The notes under the pieces are model-generated. The model saw only the letters and a list, made by a program, of their open reading frames with translations. It was not told the origin of the DNA and ran no database searches. Shown piece after piece: positions 40,801 through 45,241 of a DNA stretch of 55,380 nucleotides. The translations under genes were made by a program, and so were the position numbers. The stretch lies in NCBI GenBank assembly GCA_964613035.1, contig CAZTFQ010000013.1:1-55380 (forward strand), read 5' to 3'. The DNA comes from CAVIQK01 sp964613035. GTDB taxonomy: Bacteria > Bacillota > Clostridia > Christensenellales > DTU072. The number at the start of each line of letters is the position of its first letter. The first letter of the stretch is position 1.

Positions 40801-43491
40801 GGAGGACTTTCTCTCGACGGAATACTTTCCGACGGTCTCGAGGGTATAGTCGGCAGAACGGACGATAAAGTTTCGGTGAAGATAGTCACCCGCGACGGAG
40901 AAATTTATACCGACGACAACGCAAGGTTCGATTCCGCAGGCGCCAACGTCAACTTCTCTGGAGACAGAGGATATCTCTATATCACCGTCGGTAACGACAA
41001 CGGCGGATATCAGAGAATAACCGTAACGCTCGATTATATCAACCGTACCGTTACGTCGCTCTTCGACGAGAGTTCCGTCAAAAACTTCTACGTCGGAGAG
41101 GATACGATACGCTCTCTAGGACTGGCGGAATCCTCTATAAACAAGATAATCGCCGGCGGCAACGGATACAGAGCGTTCATACTGGATCCCTTCATGAGCT
41201 ATTCCGACAACTTCTTCCCGAGCGTCGGTAACGAGGTCAGATTCGCCGACGGCACCGTGTATACGGACGGAGTAAAACTTACCTGGGACAACGACGTATC
41301 CATCGACTACTACGGCGGATTCTTCAAGGTCAAGGGCGTCTTCGGACACGACGCGACCGCGCAGTCCGTCACCTACAATATGTACGTTCTGCGCAGAACG
41401 GTCGTCAACGGGACTTCTTCCGACGACAACGGAGCTTTCTCGGGACTCTTCAAGTCGGACGATCCGATTATTAAGCCCTACGATTATCTCGGTGCGGGAG
41501 ACGTTTCCGAGGCATTGGTCAAGGATATATTCAAACAAGGCGAGTTTACGGTCAGTTTCACGGAAGGTTGCGACGTAACTTACACCTTGGGCGGCGCGGC
41601 GACGCTGGGAGTCAGCACGGATAATGTTCTGTTGGGCGGATTCAACGTTTCCAATTATCTGTCGATAGACGACGTAGGACTCTCGATGAACTTCAAACTG
41701 GATTCCGCGACGGGACTAGGTAGTGACGGATCCGACGTGCGATTCTTCGTCACTCTGCCCGGTTACGGCATGGGCAAGAGCGGAAGACAAACGGTGGCGG
41801 TCTACGTCAAGAGTATGGTCCAGCGGATTAAGACGGTCGAGCCTTACCAAAACGGCTATTACGGGACCTTCGACGATTATTGGGCGACGGCACTCTCGTC
41901 GGGAGCGATGGTCAAGTACGACGATTCTTACACCATCGTCAAGCCGTATTATTTCATAGAGCAAGGCGGTCTTAAGCTCCCCGACAGAGTCAGATTGACG
42001 CTTGTCGACGAAAACGGCGACAACGCCGCGTCTTACGACGACGTTCTCGTTACCTGGAACAACACTTCCGGCAACGTTATGAGAATCAATTATAACGACG
42101 TAAGCAAGACGCTCGGCTTCAATATGTCGCTCGACAATCAATATTTCGGTTTCGAAACGGAAATAATGCCTCAGATACTCGATATCGGAGAGGATAAAGT
42201 TTTGTTCGGCGCGGACGACAGAGTGTACGGCAGTCAAGACGTGATTCTGCTCCATACCGACACCTCCGACGTGGTCGGCGGAATGAAGAGCAATATTTCG
42301 ATAGGCGGCGTCAAGACCACCTCGGACGGCAAGGCGTACGCGGGAGCCGACTATAGCTACACGTTGACTTTCAACGACGGTAGCAAGTGGACTTTCTCGG
42401 GTATTAACGGCGGCGGCACGTCCAGAGACAACGTCAACAAGTGGTACTTCGGCGCGGTGCGCTTCGGCGACGGATACGGAACGCAGTATGCCACCATGAC
42501 GCTGGGAGGCAAGGGCGGTCAAACGATTAAATGGGCTATTAAGACTGCCGATAAGAGCTGGGTCAACAGCAGCATACAGTCGGTGATAACGTACACCGAA
42601 GGCTCCTCGATAGACTTCAGCGCGATAGGCGGTACGGTCAACGGAGGACTTCCTGCGACTTTCCGTCAGTACAGCAATCTGTATTACAAGCAGTCCGGCA
42701 ACACCGCTTATGTGCCTTACGACATACCCGTCGTCTATACCGCCGTAAACAACGTTACGATTTCCGGCACAGCGTTGACAATGTCGGGAGGCACGACCCC
42801 CGTGGTCAATTCTTCTTCCGACGGTTCCGACGTGACCCAGACGATAGGCGTGGTCAACTGGACCGCAACTGCGGTGAGAGGCTATCCGTCTCCGTCTAAA
42901 GAGGTCGGCGGCACGATATACGTGTGTTGCGTGCCCAAAGCTTCCTCTATAGACTCTACCAAGGTCAACGCGTATCTGCACAATCCGCAGAGGGGCGGAT
43001 TCTCGTACGACGGCTTCACGCCCAAGCTGGACGGCTACACCTATCCTACGGGATTGTCCGCATCGTCTACCGCGGAGTCCGTAGGGAGCCTCGACGATCT
43101 CAAGATAGACGAAGCATACTACGTCGATACGGAATACGGATATCTCATAGACGTACCCGTCATCGCGGTTAAGAAAGGGACTTTGTTCGACACGGCTAAA
43201 TTGCCGCTCTTCGAGGCGGTCGTGAACGGCTCTTGCGAGACTTATATGCTGGATTATTGCACGGCTAAGGTCTATTACACCGACCGAGCCGGAGCCGACT
43301 GGAGATACAGGATAGACGTAAGCGAAACGGGCACGATAACCCTCGACAAAAACTTCGGCAGCACGGTGTCCGGAGGAGTGTCGGGAATAGACACCTCGAT
43401 ATCGGGCAGACGCTATACGATAGAAATGCAGGCGTTCGGTAAGGACGGATCGCTCTATACGGTCGCAATCGCGCTGTCTATAGTAGCTTAA
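19828..43491 (+). CDS. Giant repetitive surface lipoprotein, 7887 residues
   Basis: One uninterrupted frame encodes a lipoprotein of roughly 850 kDa. ATG 19828 is chosen because it begins a clear lipoprotein signal (MSKKRFF, hydrophobic core, lipidated C26 in GMVAC), with GGAGG 12 bases upstream. Residues of about 60-4650 hold 14 recognisable copies of a divergent repeat marked by a strand-turn-strand and helix (LY-x-[DN]-L-x2-LG), joined by Ser/Pro/Asn/Ala-rich linkers. Inserts include two DxDGDG-type sites (3905-3914, 4035-4044). Three carboxypeptidase-regulatory-like domains follow (about 4664-4760, 4772-4850, 4860-4960). Next come a hydrophobic helical stretch (5152-5215) and, from about 5700 to the end, Ig-like domains with recurring I-x-P-[YF] and LP-x-x-V-x-V starts resembling Big_4. 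There is no LPXTG motif or C-terminal helix, so the lipid is the only anchor. Function unknown. Confidence 0.9.
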   Translation: MSKKRFFSIFVLLLILAVLVVGMVACTEKEDPDNDKPSYVVPGGDDNNVDQSQVSKIKKDAANKLIRSAMSARQEYYVVPDTAEWFVIDFSVDFVYNDYTTYTDGERSSFSLDVRANMHLTDNTKSTMMIELVNSSGAVVMGVYYNECYLYVKLYLGDDADYKYYMPELNLTAIGKELDAFAGDGKLDIVNLLASVIANKSQVGSFVEELTGTKIEILGSSLDGLLDGLAHSILFDVDNAVLETSADEKEQLVGVYLQADTLIQFLTGAKKLPSFIGLEEISWTAFGLPDLDPVLEQFLGFSLRTIREKDWPSIQAVISAVTNKKSYTDASGQDKESYVLDDIRIRMDALTDENHQSKEFDLQIDLGDFHIYRSATPVSINFAGKSLSTTSGVYKRGGLLNMSFGAAMEIEAAPDATFTLDDIVYGLDMGTVGEIPVRFGGNTSDGRTYYRFDLDVKLALDMFDGDNTQAEINFNYCGSTFLSIYLAEKTVYINTQGLRDARGEVFSLPNIKIENIDLTGLLFDEETGLLGVLMGYLNPRFDLKNDSGESIVIIRDAETGEILNAPQNDGVDVLGIIAMLCHYNTPADDNGDPISYITLPDLADDPSSTPFGLLVTGTDITTIVNMVLESMDSDYELEFYFPYVSISMPLSSGAVKNNDDSYLKLQLQLTDDVSAKLMVTGGSWIMRPDFTYQSAEEIESAAEISYAAYADVLKSNNYLLKIGGEFTFAQGATDNTEVYLENLIAGVLDKLLISLNVTESAAFTIHYDVIGNVTLNITDDAGHMLDKMSLAGSQLAITLSVNNARGVKEEFLKLVYEGDTDAVYIDLSKLSVLKSVGSVFKIIEDDLPSIKIDVGLGEYLSFDNPFKGLFGDNDGDDYVQQAMNGAFNVDAADILDLAADFLSGIDIKDDTLEIVAAAQILNTLLAVLNVSGSMPDVDATIALKIVGNEGDGFLKIGAWLLDGDGNGFIGTNLNPLTYITLKSDPDKTESIRLDYANYTDFEEVKKTLGVKLKLEGGITLKGSLDENKQSFGLDGLLGALLGDEIARLINLEIITADTDLDLNMKLLVNLDLSEMSEVNGSLVFPNIGRSELSLKVTYIKDGNEYLLLGVFLKASEADDKGSTLYLYAEGLGIGNLVIDNIGDELYKLLYESATDAETDTMVNVGTSSWQIGNIFNADTATMLAVKATLTPYSLAIDVAGDALNLLLNELLGGLFGAEEGSSDNYINLGDANITFDFEDGLAMSASIEIETLKLGLSLGGLRLWFGNKEGFYDVTVPSEDASGKIDWSNHGTIDELLSSVHVSLGAKLYITDDATALDTGSATIDLSDILNQYLSEVLGGISFKAYLEFLGYTDFEFNLRLDAYLDFADLMSGGDLLGGLAASSLRVRAVNGNGEELLDVIYNNGTLYIYTTLFGISDKVSSDGNKVYYKIENVTDMFGDIDSAAAESLRADDSPLARNANYDALHKYIDVLTGLGGEIGVYLADGTIGLIVTQSALISIFEYFDIDLSPFFDNYNLTISGEIGATPLRITLAASLTDKYNLAGEGALNIGLEISDLNVGIATPSSFIPSDSQCKKIESFKKIGFSLSAGLRFNASDRTLEVDDVLKKAFSSPLLEGLGVDADLFSGLGIILGFDGGYDKEYRLLIDVVLNITDISDLYVALSLTDNGTEILGVQVYGGDDFTVYVNVRGDKYKINNVVGIIDSFMPSESASFSITYDRDGNISKYEGSPYSALYGLVNSSSDADKLLAEIAVRIASESALQSAPIVVDITERAVCAVLMGLAGIDIEKYLGETLPSVEIKLLGDTVISLDLEMRDFLDLGLDLDMPTIDLEATVPGRPDTDDKGYTEIAVDAMRAKIDLEGHFSFDAEKGVVGDDTVDLTVVLASLMSSLNLGQADFGVLIKLLDGFGTRVTFSLSVSADIPKLIKGDWTGINGYVVLKAEDGRELLGFYYAEDTVYLNLSSIGFGKIKMDNFSEVIGELISAPAETTALANAPSDPETIDAITRAYINIRIAQGDGLVVSVAEDVFKLLFAALGVTFTEYTEVDGELVATTIDLTDVFEKLNAQLGLFSGDSAISLDAQIAAYKIHLDLDTPVLAFNKELPVFDKTGYAAISENSSDLYFKFSADMGYEGVKGSSYDFTELLYGLLDLGDLAGLDELALSPVIEVLRSFDEGLTLELEAKLHYGNLLRNGALLPDLVGGDGLNIDVLLQSGLSVRMVGQNGQEVLGLTFTDGTLYVNLEVLGIGKFYIDNAYEYLLDLLSPYLSVTGDSPLGYVLPDNASSVEQVGVITRFVNVYASPEKLALVLTTSSILGVLKTFGLNIEDYIAEDVINGLVDLEIEGDLLSDDHLLELLVRLKDASDSSKGLTLRAGICREQIVRFGKEDVDSYVIARPSDVGAYAEFNNAKLYFNLGLEMYFKLSDYTDNEIENVYKEPLSGILSTILVDFAPVIGVDISGDQSGVLSATIEGNIAYIDLLNELSTGNVTLNSIEAKITLRYNGNGGGDEVFLTVLLYRGNLYVDLSALNGPKVVLENLGGIISGEESLFSSLASDVSYTESRVVPSNAASGEEYIRLPIKIDLDGGLFLTVEKTALNAVLYALGYNNYDITTGDDAVKLVIKATDESSPILFNIDLSISNEVDGENKHVANAGASLTGLYLGFDDHDLVGTDFDPTAYTSINDFNTITAATSFELDLGVVNGGQFDLQALIDALIDTNSLLGRAVAPYLKMADLGQGVIKIDLELALNIEDILNGIKVKLHIYMENTAFDVTIIFSDLTAYVDASSLGIQKFMVPIDSVMDIIGRFSGETSQAFLEENVAVLNAPATDYATASKKAGSLAQIVFDKDNGLLMTIGEDIVFSIIELIGVDGNILKGMSESLAPIIRLSADSGATISVGAIIESTHENADGSYLQVDIGFSLITGNTRYSILNDDGGLSFIDDASKSDYKSFDELEIYTSFNASIDITLDEGVLDLDKVLNLIVAGMTADLSVADTHRINLALNVRLGLSLEKLLSMDRTAVREALYGEINVDLNFYSYDASTGMFVLKEEDAQDLLTVYLNDNGVYLSVELFDSSLNAHLASLNVGELLYDLLGVSEGSDESGSASQVVPDNASYMTLPVSTLLNAGGASSVSNALELMLSLGSEELSLELSVSLLSTIMDIIGIGGEDVYNVVKSIVDDGKIAVEYGDDFSIYFEISKSPYVEGGVQYAGYKTKLSLLHDTVVDLSGKEFGTFKESLTDDKFRDSVAGFARFDLNEIIEALNSGDEALDRVLDMVGDVGASVDLRISSELRESLIDWTKIFTNNSIDSYLFILIKEALSTSSTIRLKFNVNIGQLLKGNLALDAMLSFMDGTGPNADETFSLAIRGRGLYGDSSDNDLVIIAYAKDSLVPAFYIDGESTDILVGIDYNDIIDGLLESLGLVDSGSVASYSASEPYNAGLIGDEDGLIVGGINLNGILDSLAFSKGKLAIVLAKNIVEQILELLFGFPFEEIDELSLSLDSVNNSLSLRLSLAAIDRFYLDGDVNNEYLAINKDSQTYSYGKISGSYVKLSETSYRLKESSYCYRFSFSEGLTMTSAELGTFGYDAESGRYYLDGDKSKIYVELSSGDKWRIGDEEGVYEKSGSYLRFYRTHEVTLQGSKLTYENKTFSRTESAFSVEIGLGGLDIRLGGYDMFEGSLFNGNAAAPLDTFMPLSSVKLSSEINSSLIIDDQLISYFDASETLSSLIDGLDLVIRSGEKLHVETELTLKLFVDFSELDNLGIQLAIASGGKQFVNIMYVGDLGNDATIYADLAGLGFPAISLSGINIGEIVKSMVSGLTAESASGASLLNAASSYSVDGSDINLVGSSDNPFNAQPEAKLDSEYLEFGTALIMLAVSSREISLAVTGAMIRSLVHGLIMQNAEGDIMRLDVTGDGVADYTMLFNESDGEKYIYVKKDGLIVSSVVTPAEDGSWIMAAGDAFRALGIYSMSFDPTDNTVTLTLLSDRSSHDVAATDYWSLSDEEARNKLDASAASTEFVMPEFNTLKVGYIDNSDKQTSFDTDGDGKTDYRAVYAVVDGKETVFVRRESNGTILSFATDSALTEKELRETGLTAAIWAAGELTLTMRYGSVTKPLGDAIDATEAEIKEMLALPDKLAGISITLDESESFRITYTFTESTFEMGNMVESSIDPEHTVTGEPADYITSIDILKNLYLAISLEVRIKTRNASGDKSVQVETLEALVESLLGMPTGSFDLALQDASVVLTFDLEAKLDLAEPSQTRIALNIGYGDNVILGVYYGIAGGSSEPELYADLSGLGLFKASITGVQLASVIGDMLGVFVSDDGIDVGELLGGLFGAAAETTEESSAVPSQLVNLTGGNAPSLAPSEGEENARLEIVFTNQEIIIMPNMKVMTLLTGIEFPDFLEVRASLNLYSGLNNLSLYINMDKFGNNVQIYLPQNGGLDIAVNTDKNVTLPDTFEDYGAVNGVSVSSAGMSIGIRGLVNSLFDSLYVEDLKLFLEKRNSYWARTSGSFYTTGYNYPAYGSAEEPVNYASAVGGGTLLGTAVGAIWGNDKYSDFRAAADDIGSSSGTTTKRTMLKLNRTQENKLEIGVNLGSGDQLYVRIKNNKLAIKLPSFSLDFKISIFKVIQIPFSIDVGAIITTFYPNDIEIVTLVMNQLIAENRNNGLASTVGSVYGTVTDEDGAAITDATVLIGTAEAFDSYDESAEENKGIYAVTTDSYGYYALAGISEGVYEMAVKKSGYMTVSYSYVRVTATSYSKAIRQDAVLYTDSGATPYENVEISGSIIDADGAPVEGADVLVDSSVVGATDSYGHYSIVLSVIYGKNHVVSAEKNGYTVQATQSFSVNDRDNQKSYSVATVVMTESELNRTVVTGSIRDGEGNPLKLSDMELWLTKVMVNGGLYSDTTICPSTDKYPDGTITPTNFFSKGTDYEASVDVNGNFVLYLDNSLVESSTGSDGVARFKFKFRSETYTNANSGIIDLNVGAYNDIGSYVFTKRDEHWSAALYGNSSFITGMRLRFGADKEDVDASTSEGSELTSSDWLEVETGGDNTSDNKAYIEVWFNSQTISDLIMQVMGLVSESFTSLLTVLPTSRIRPIDLVETAYNDATGADYEGAKTGERYYPEDLYDGSDVAKQYDIMVGDYKYSTITQWALAHQGYQTKVMAATISGILGSVIESALATIPSWIRELAGTLISSVLGETLSGIGDKIASILPLTTPHNLYVDFQLTADGNKSIFTSGGNSGYGFIAADEMFEQETVYDVGINFNTSSNTTSLPIVTNINSGYTRTYSANSAYTYGWIEDSGVIHWNSSHSAAGGTWIYDARNDTVRRNDGTDGYSYDVIQLDGVKYLVNNSAYIVTGKATVDGDDYTFSKGIFARGSSYSDTVFYKLDGNSIKINTGSEQNNYGGGFNTTVVSAFATVTYKNKQCPVFKTFSKILLAYESDLYALEGIVYDEEGEIKLELTGQSTIKTTGVSYNGETTSRSYSFNDRSTYAKITLDSNADGGLLKSISLFINGVLYSGEQGESTVAGFGVVGGYIDGDRFISRGIDGIRKVVVFDLTGAYSADADGNVYYSGSEGYTYNKEYVNEWVRTSTVETYILIDDKTSDGTLVQRYYYLIEESNPKYESFLELHLENTGVSLRASSTEPGKDEDDDYFNLDGNASKTIYNPPYKIVFNDPYDPSDFTFYGGSWANEVGGVRTNTDVTKTVYDFLPERHYTEFSDGGDASESNGVAVFWSYDAVDFNPEGGNYYVRGYMLNSIVEIDAVVMPRTVIAEDSDVLSNLPAIDPFDFNEEEYVASLPTSFFEPDGVRTSSDGTSYNVAGTYVFNDLSWDFSDTVIDYRGGETTVKLTYGIVGNTNNDGYKSAKATIEVPVKVLDRTITGLTAYVEGSKSGISTVDETDSDGNVTSSVISVEFDPYVVSDPRAALRAVETFRVRTAEGKETERQVVSVSLLSMWGYSASDAATGKEYTIEYVIEDDLGNRQRVEVKVVISSKEIVSTTVSAITDDACRITPYASATAQGSIYDRDTGLLLPSTITVYHADGTTTEYTENVDYVYGVRIKGESRIYYGSDIQDAFTALESKTYVLEVYSIDGNGNRTLFNSFDDDMFRKELFVSAAILSNVPDLTIAPETRVSLPETYRVLFNGDTAEAEVMVEWSIDVDEILYTFNGGVYSSSVTVKGALFEDQRIDNVRISVKRLLIDSIDLGEYDAINPYSAYTDLSALLLRESNSLKIMGGTERISSDVYEVVSYSIVDGTDLDSDEGYVLVKLEIGNKGYSSGKKVWLQEIYQRIRRADVSDAELYSDYRYYDADGRLTSGVHSGKGELKILNVYSEKLPSEIRLSSSGEAYGVSYDYSTIKATDESLPLYMQFEYTVEMIPDDFPEARKTVTVKIDRHLSEIPVDAITFIGGSLEKRSDGYYASYKAFCFKSSSLPSSATIDFDYSLAADGYVPNSSETILNGIAKGSMPVTYRLKKSSDIAADMTADVEIELIAMIGRADFGYVEIPVTIKVEGSGTEIASTGLESKILDIDPYGNAARPRATVLALRYEDGNKVVDVSATAEIVYSDERDLLPVDIEDSISRYLSYRGSDGVITGSKVVLKNTVEFFNGSFTVYSVASANVRVLEKIAVGLTDDVKGTIYNKIDFSAIKTATVEFHNGETQVLEIEWSDLDNVRYLVQGGVYYVGATIFKGLGDNLEQTFRVRVVIEEAYIESLYLKEDDDYNEITEITVDPYEGFVNLPSTVYVKFYGLDGYVETSAEWRTEHIRDLISVSGGAVYEKTDDGAVVFVLRMGNSVQNFPVKTVVTDRSVVADSDSAGLELNRSASYEGEWLTLNGGEFSSADYSADGNEFRLNMSINPYAPITGYKYSEDVSSAAFYYFRSARVKVKDGDGYKYLTFDQSDGEITYNIYDKATGMRTNTDNLYTGRDVVVEMYLNTLGAGNAASDATVKVIIDVRILDMSYSSPANFREEYLVDMYGEYFGSEYADADGYLPYYPVATGGLSLDGILSDGLEGIVGRTDDKVSVKIVTRDGEIYTDDNARFDSAGANVNFSGDRGYLYITVGNDNGGYQRITVTLDYINRTVTSLFDESSVKNFYVGEDTIRSLGLAESSINKIIAGGNGYRAFILDPFMSYSDNFFPSVGNEVRFADGTVYTDGVKLTWDNDVSIDYYGGFFKVKGVFGHDATAQSVTYNMYVLRRTVVNGTSSDDNGAFSGLFKSDDPIIKPYDYLGAGDVSEALVKDIFKQGEFTVSFTEGCDVTYTLGGAATLGVSTDNVLLGGFNVSNYLSIDDVGLSMNFKLDSATGLGSDGSDVRFFVTLPGYGMGKSGRQTVAVYVKSMVQRIKTVEPYQNGYYGTFDDYWATALSSGAMVKYDDSYTIVKPYYFIEQGGLKLPDRVRLTLVDENGDNAASYDDVLVTWNNTSGNVMRINYNDVSKTLGFNMSLDNQYFGFETEIMPQILDIGEDKVLFGADDRVYGSQDVILLHTDTSDVVGGMKSNISIGGVKTTSDGKAYAGADYSYTLTFNDGSKWTFSGINGGGTSRDNVNKWYFGAVRFGDGYGTQYATMTLGGKGGQTIKWAIKTADKSWVNSSIQSVITYTEGSSIDFSAIGGTVNGGLPATFRQYSNLYYKQSGNTAYVPYDIPVVYTAVNNVTISGTALTMSGGTTPVVNSSSDGSDVTQTIGVVNWTATAVRGYPSPSKEVGGTIYVCCVPKASSIDSTKVNAYLHNPQRGGFSYDGFTPKLDGYTYPTGLSASSTAESVGSLDDLKIDEAYYVDTEYGYLIDVPVIAVKKGTLFDTAKLPLFEAVVNGSCETYMLDYCTAKVYYTDRAGADWRYRIDVSETGTITLDKNFGSTVSGGVSGIDTSISGRRYTIEMQAFGKDGSLYTVAIALSIVA
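20221..32760 (+). repeat. Protein-level array of 14 divergent repeats within the giant gene
   Basis: The signature tyrosine of the LY-x-[DN]-L motif falls near residues 151, 492, 824, 1125, 1408, 1685, 1958, 2237, 2519, 2778, 3062, 3390, 3784 and 4285. Spacing is mostly 260-340 residues; the last two gaps are longer because extra modules are inserted. Clear examples are VYLNLSSIGFGKIKMDN, LYVNLEVLGIGKFYIDN, IYADLAGLGFPAISLSG and LYADLSGLGLFKASITG. Each is preceded by a LLG-x-Y strand and followed by a short helix (I-x2-LL) and a flexible linker such as VPDNASS or LNAPAT. The copies are divergent in DNA, so this is an old array and not a recent tandem duplication. Confidence 0.75.
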
Positions 43492-43505
43492 TATTATAAA
43501 AACGA

Positions 43506-43534
43506 TTGCTAAAAAATCGTCAATAATATATAAT
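43506..43534 (+). promoter_or_regulatory. Promoter of the 517-residue lipoprotein
   Basis: TTGCTA (43506-43511) and TATAAT (43529-43534) are separated by 17 bases, 15 bases after the giant gene's stop codon. Confidence 0.65.
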
Positions 43535-43568
43535 CTTATAAGTAAAACTCGCGTTTTAAGGAGTCACA

Positions 43569-45122
43569 ATGAAAAAACTAGCAATTGTCGCATTAGTAAT
43601 AATCGTAATCGCATCGGTTTTCGTAGGTTGCACGGAGAATTATTCGGCAAGCGCCATCCCCGGACCTGCGGAATTTTCCGCATCCGCAGTCTCTTCCAAC
43701 GGCGGTCTGGCAATTAAAGCCGTCTCGGAAGGCAAGTCGTATCTGTATTACGTCAACGGTTATGCAGATAAGAGCGGAGAGAACGTATTCGGCAATGCCG
43801 TCAAGGGATCTATCGTCAGAGCCGAGCTCGACGCAGACGGACACGTCAAATATCCTGCCGACGTACAGATAATCGTTCCGAAAAACGTTTACGCTCCCAC
43901 CACGGTCAGCGGTTCTACCACCGCGTCGGGTTTGAGCAAATCCGTCACCAACAAGGCGGCGGGCGTATATACCGACGGCAAGTATCTGTATTACACCTCT
44001 CCTTCCACCAACAAGAATTCCGACGGTGAATACAAGACCGACGAAATGATGCTGATGAGGACCGCTCTCAACGGTACCGACACCCGTCAGATCGCATACT
44101 TCAGCCACTACAACGTTCTTTATACCGTGTATAACGGCAACTTGGTCTACTTCGACGCTTCCGCGAAAGAACTTCACCGCGTCAACCTCTCCGATATGAA
44201 AGACTCCAAGCTGGAAGAATCCGTCACGAGCGTGGTCTTCGCAGATTATAGCGGCACGGCTCTGGACAATCTTTTCTTCTACACCAAGGCGTCCGAAGAC
44301 GAAGACAACTCCGACTACTCCGTCATCTACAGAGGATCCGTGGACGGCTCGATCGCTTCCGCCAAGTACCTCTCCGGTATGGATAACGAAGAGCTCAGAA
44401 AAGCCCAAATAGAAGAGACCGCGGTCGACAAAGGATTCAAATATTCCCTTATAGACCTTAAAGTAGTCGACGGAAAAGCCATCCTTATCATCGACAAAAC
44501 GGACAACGGTTCCTCGACCCTTTCTCAGGGACTCTACACTATCGAGGTGAGCGCGGATTCCGTATATTCAGTTAGCGACGAAATCAGACTTTCCGGCAAC
44601 GGCAAGAGCGGCAACGACGATTCTTATTCGTCATTCCGTTTCATAAGCTCGTCCGTGGTTATCGCCAATACCTCTTCCGCCGGCTATCTTCTCAACAAGA
44701 CCGCGGAAGGTTGGGAAAAGGTCAAGCGCGACAGCTCAGATTCTTACAAGCTGATATCGTCTTCCGTCACCGTCCTCGACGTGAAAGAAGAAGACGGAGT
44801 ACAGGTCGTGTACTTCCTCAATTCTTCGGGCAAAGTGCAGAAGATGAAAGCCTTCACTCTCGTCAACGGAGCGGCTGTTGCTTACAACGGTAATTTACCC
44901 GTCGTCGACGTAATAACTTCTCTGTCCGTATCGACGTCTTCGTTCAAAGCGGAGTACATCGACGGCAACCTCTATTACATCAACAGCAACGTCCAAAACT
45001 ACACCTATGCGTACTACTTCGACACCTTAACCGCGGACGCGCCCGTGTACAATCAGGAAGACGCTCAGAATCGCTTCATCTCGATTGCCACCGACGCGGA
45101 TATGGTCTCTATCCTCGCTTAG
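43569..45122 (+). CDS. Propeller-like (DUF5050-type) lipoprotein
   Basis: The 517-residue product has a short lipoprotein signal with lipidated C21 (FVGC) and then a beta-rich body. Repeated Y-x-Y and DGKYLYY / NGNLVYF / DGNLYYIN strands are typical of DUF5050-like beta-propeller proteins on Firmicute surfaces. AAGGAGT precedes ATG 43569. It directly follows the giant gene but has its own promoter and terminator. A partner role for the giant lipoprotein is possible but rests only on position. The DGxYLYY strand also occurs in the extracellular part of the frameshifted receptor at 1-491. Confidence 0.75.
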   Translation: MKKLAIVALVIIVIASVFVGCTENYSASAIPGPAEFSASAVSSNGGLAIKAVSEGKSYLYYVNGYADKSGENVFGNAVKGSIVRAELDADGHVKYPADVQIIVPKNVYAPTTVSGSTTASGLSKSVTNKAAGVYTDGKYLYYTSPSTNKNSDGEYKTDEMMLMRTALNGTDTRQIAYFSHYNVLYTVYNGNLVYFDASAKELHRVNLSDMKDSKLEESVTSVVFADYSGTALDNLFFYTKASEDEDNSDYSVIYRGSVDGSIASAKYLSGMDNEELRKAQIEETAVDKGFKYSLIDLKVVDGKAILIIDKTDNGSSTLSQGLYTIEVSADSVYSVSDEIRLSGNGKSGNDDSYSSFRFISSSVVIANTSSAGYLLNKTAEGWEKVKRDSSDSYKLISSSVTVLDVKEEDGVQVVYFLNSSGKVQKMKAFTLVNGAAVAYNGNLPVVDVITSLSVSTSSFKAEYIDGNLYYINSNVQNYTYAYYFDTLTADAPVYNQEDAQNRFISIATDADMVSILA

Positions 45123-45147
45123 TGTAAATAAGAAAAGTTAATAAAAG

Positions 45148-45176
45148 AACCGACCCCTAACAGAGTCGGTTTTTTT
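45148..45176 (+). terminator. Terminator of the 517-residue lipoprotein gene
   Basis: AACCGAC (45148-45154) pairs with GTCGGTT (45165-45171), followed by a T-run to 45176. Confidence 0.85.
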
Positions 45177-45197
45177 GTTGCGGAGATGAAGGACAAA

Positions 45198-45220
45198 TAA
45201 AAAACCGCGGTTTTCCGCGG
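45198..45220 (-). terminator. Terminator of the acidic zinc-ribbon gene
   Basis: On the minus strand CCGCGG (45220-45215) and CCGCGG (45210-45205) form a self-complementary stem around AAAA, followed by a T-run (45204-45198). Confidence 0.75.
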
Positions 45221-45241
45221 CATTTTTATATTGATATCGAT

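Noticed and set aside
41716..42981. A 421-codon open frame on the minus strand inside the giant gene
   Set aside because: Same composition (Arg, His, Val, Gly-rich) as other antisense frames in the giant gene. It has no start context and no recognisable motif.
19828..43491. The idea that the giant gene is an NRPS/PKS or toxin (Tc/Rhs) gene
   Set aside because: No adenylation, ketosynthase, carrier-protein, YD-repeat or toxin-core motifs were seen. The lipoprotein signal and beta-rich repeats point to an extracellular structural or binding protein.
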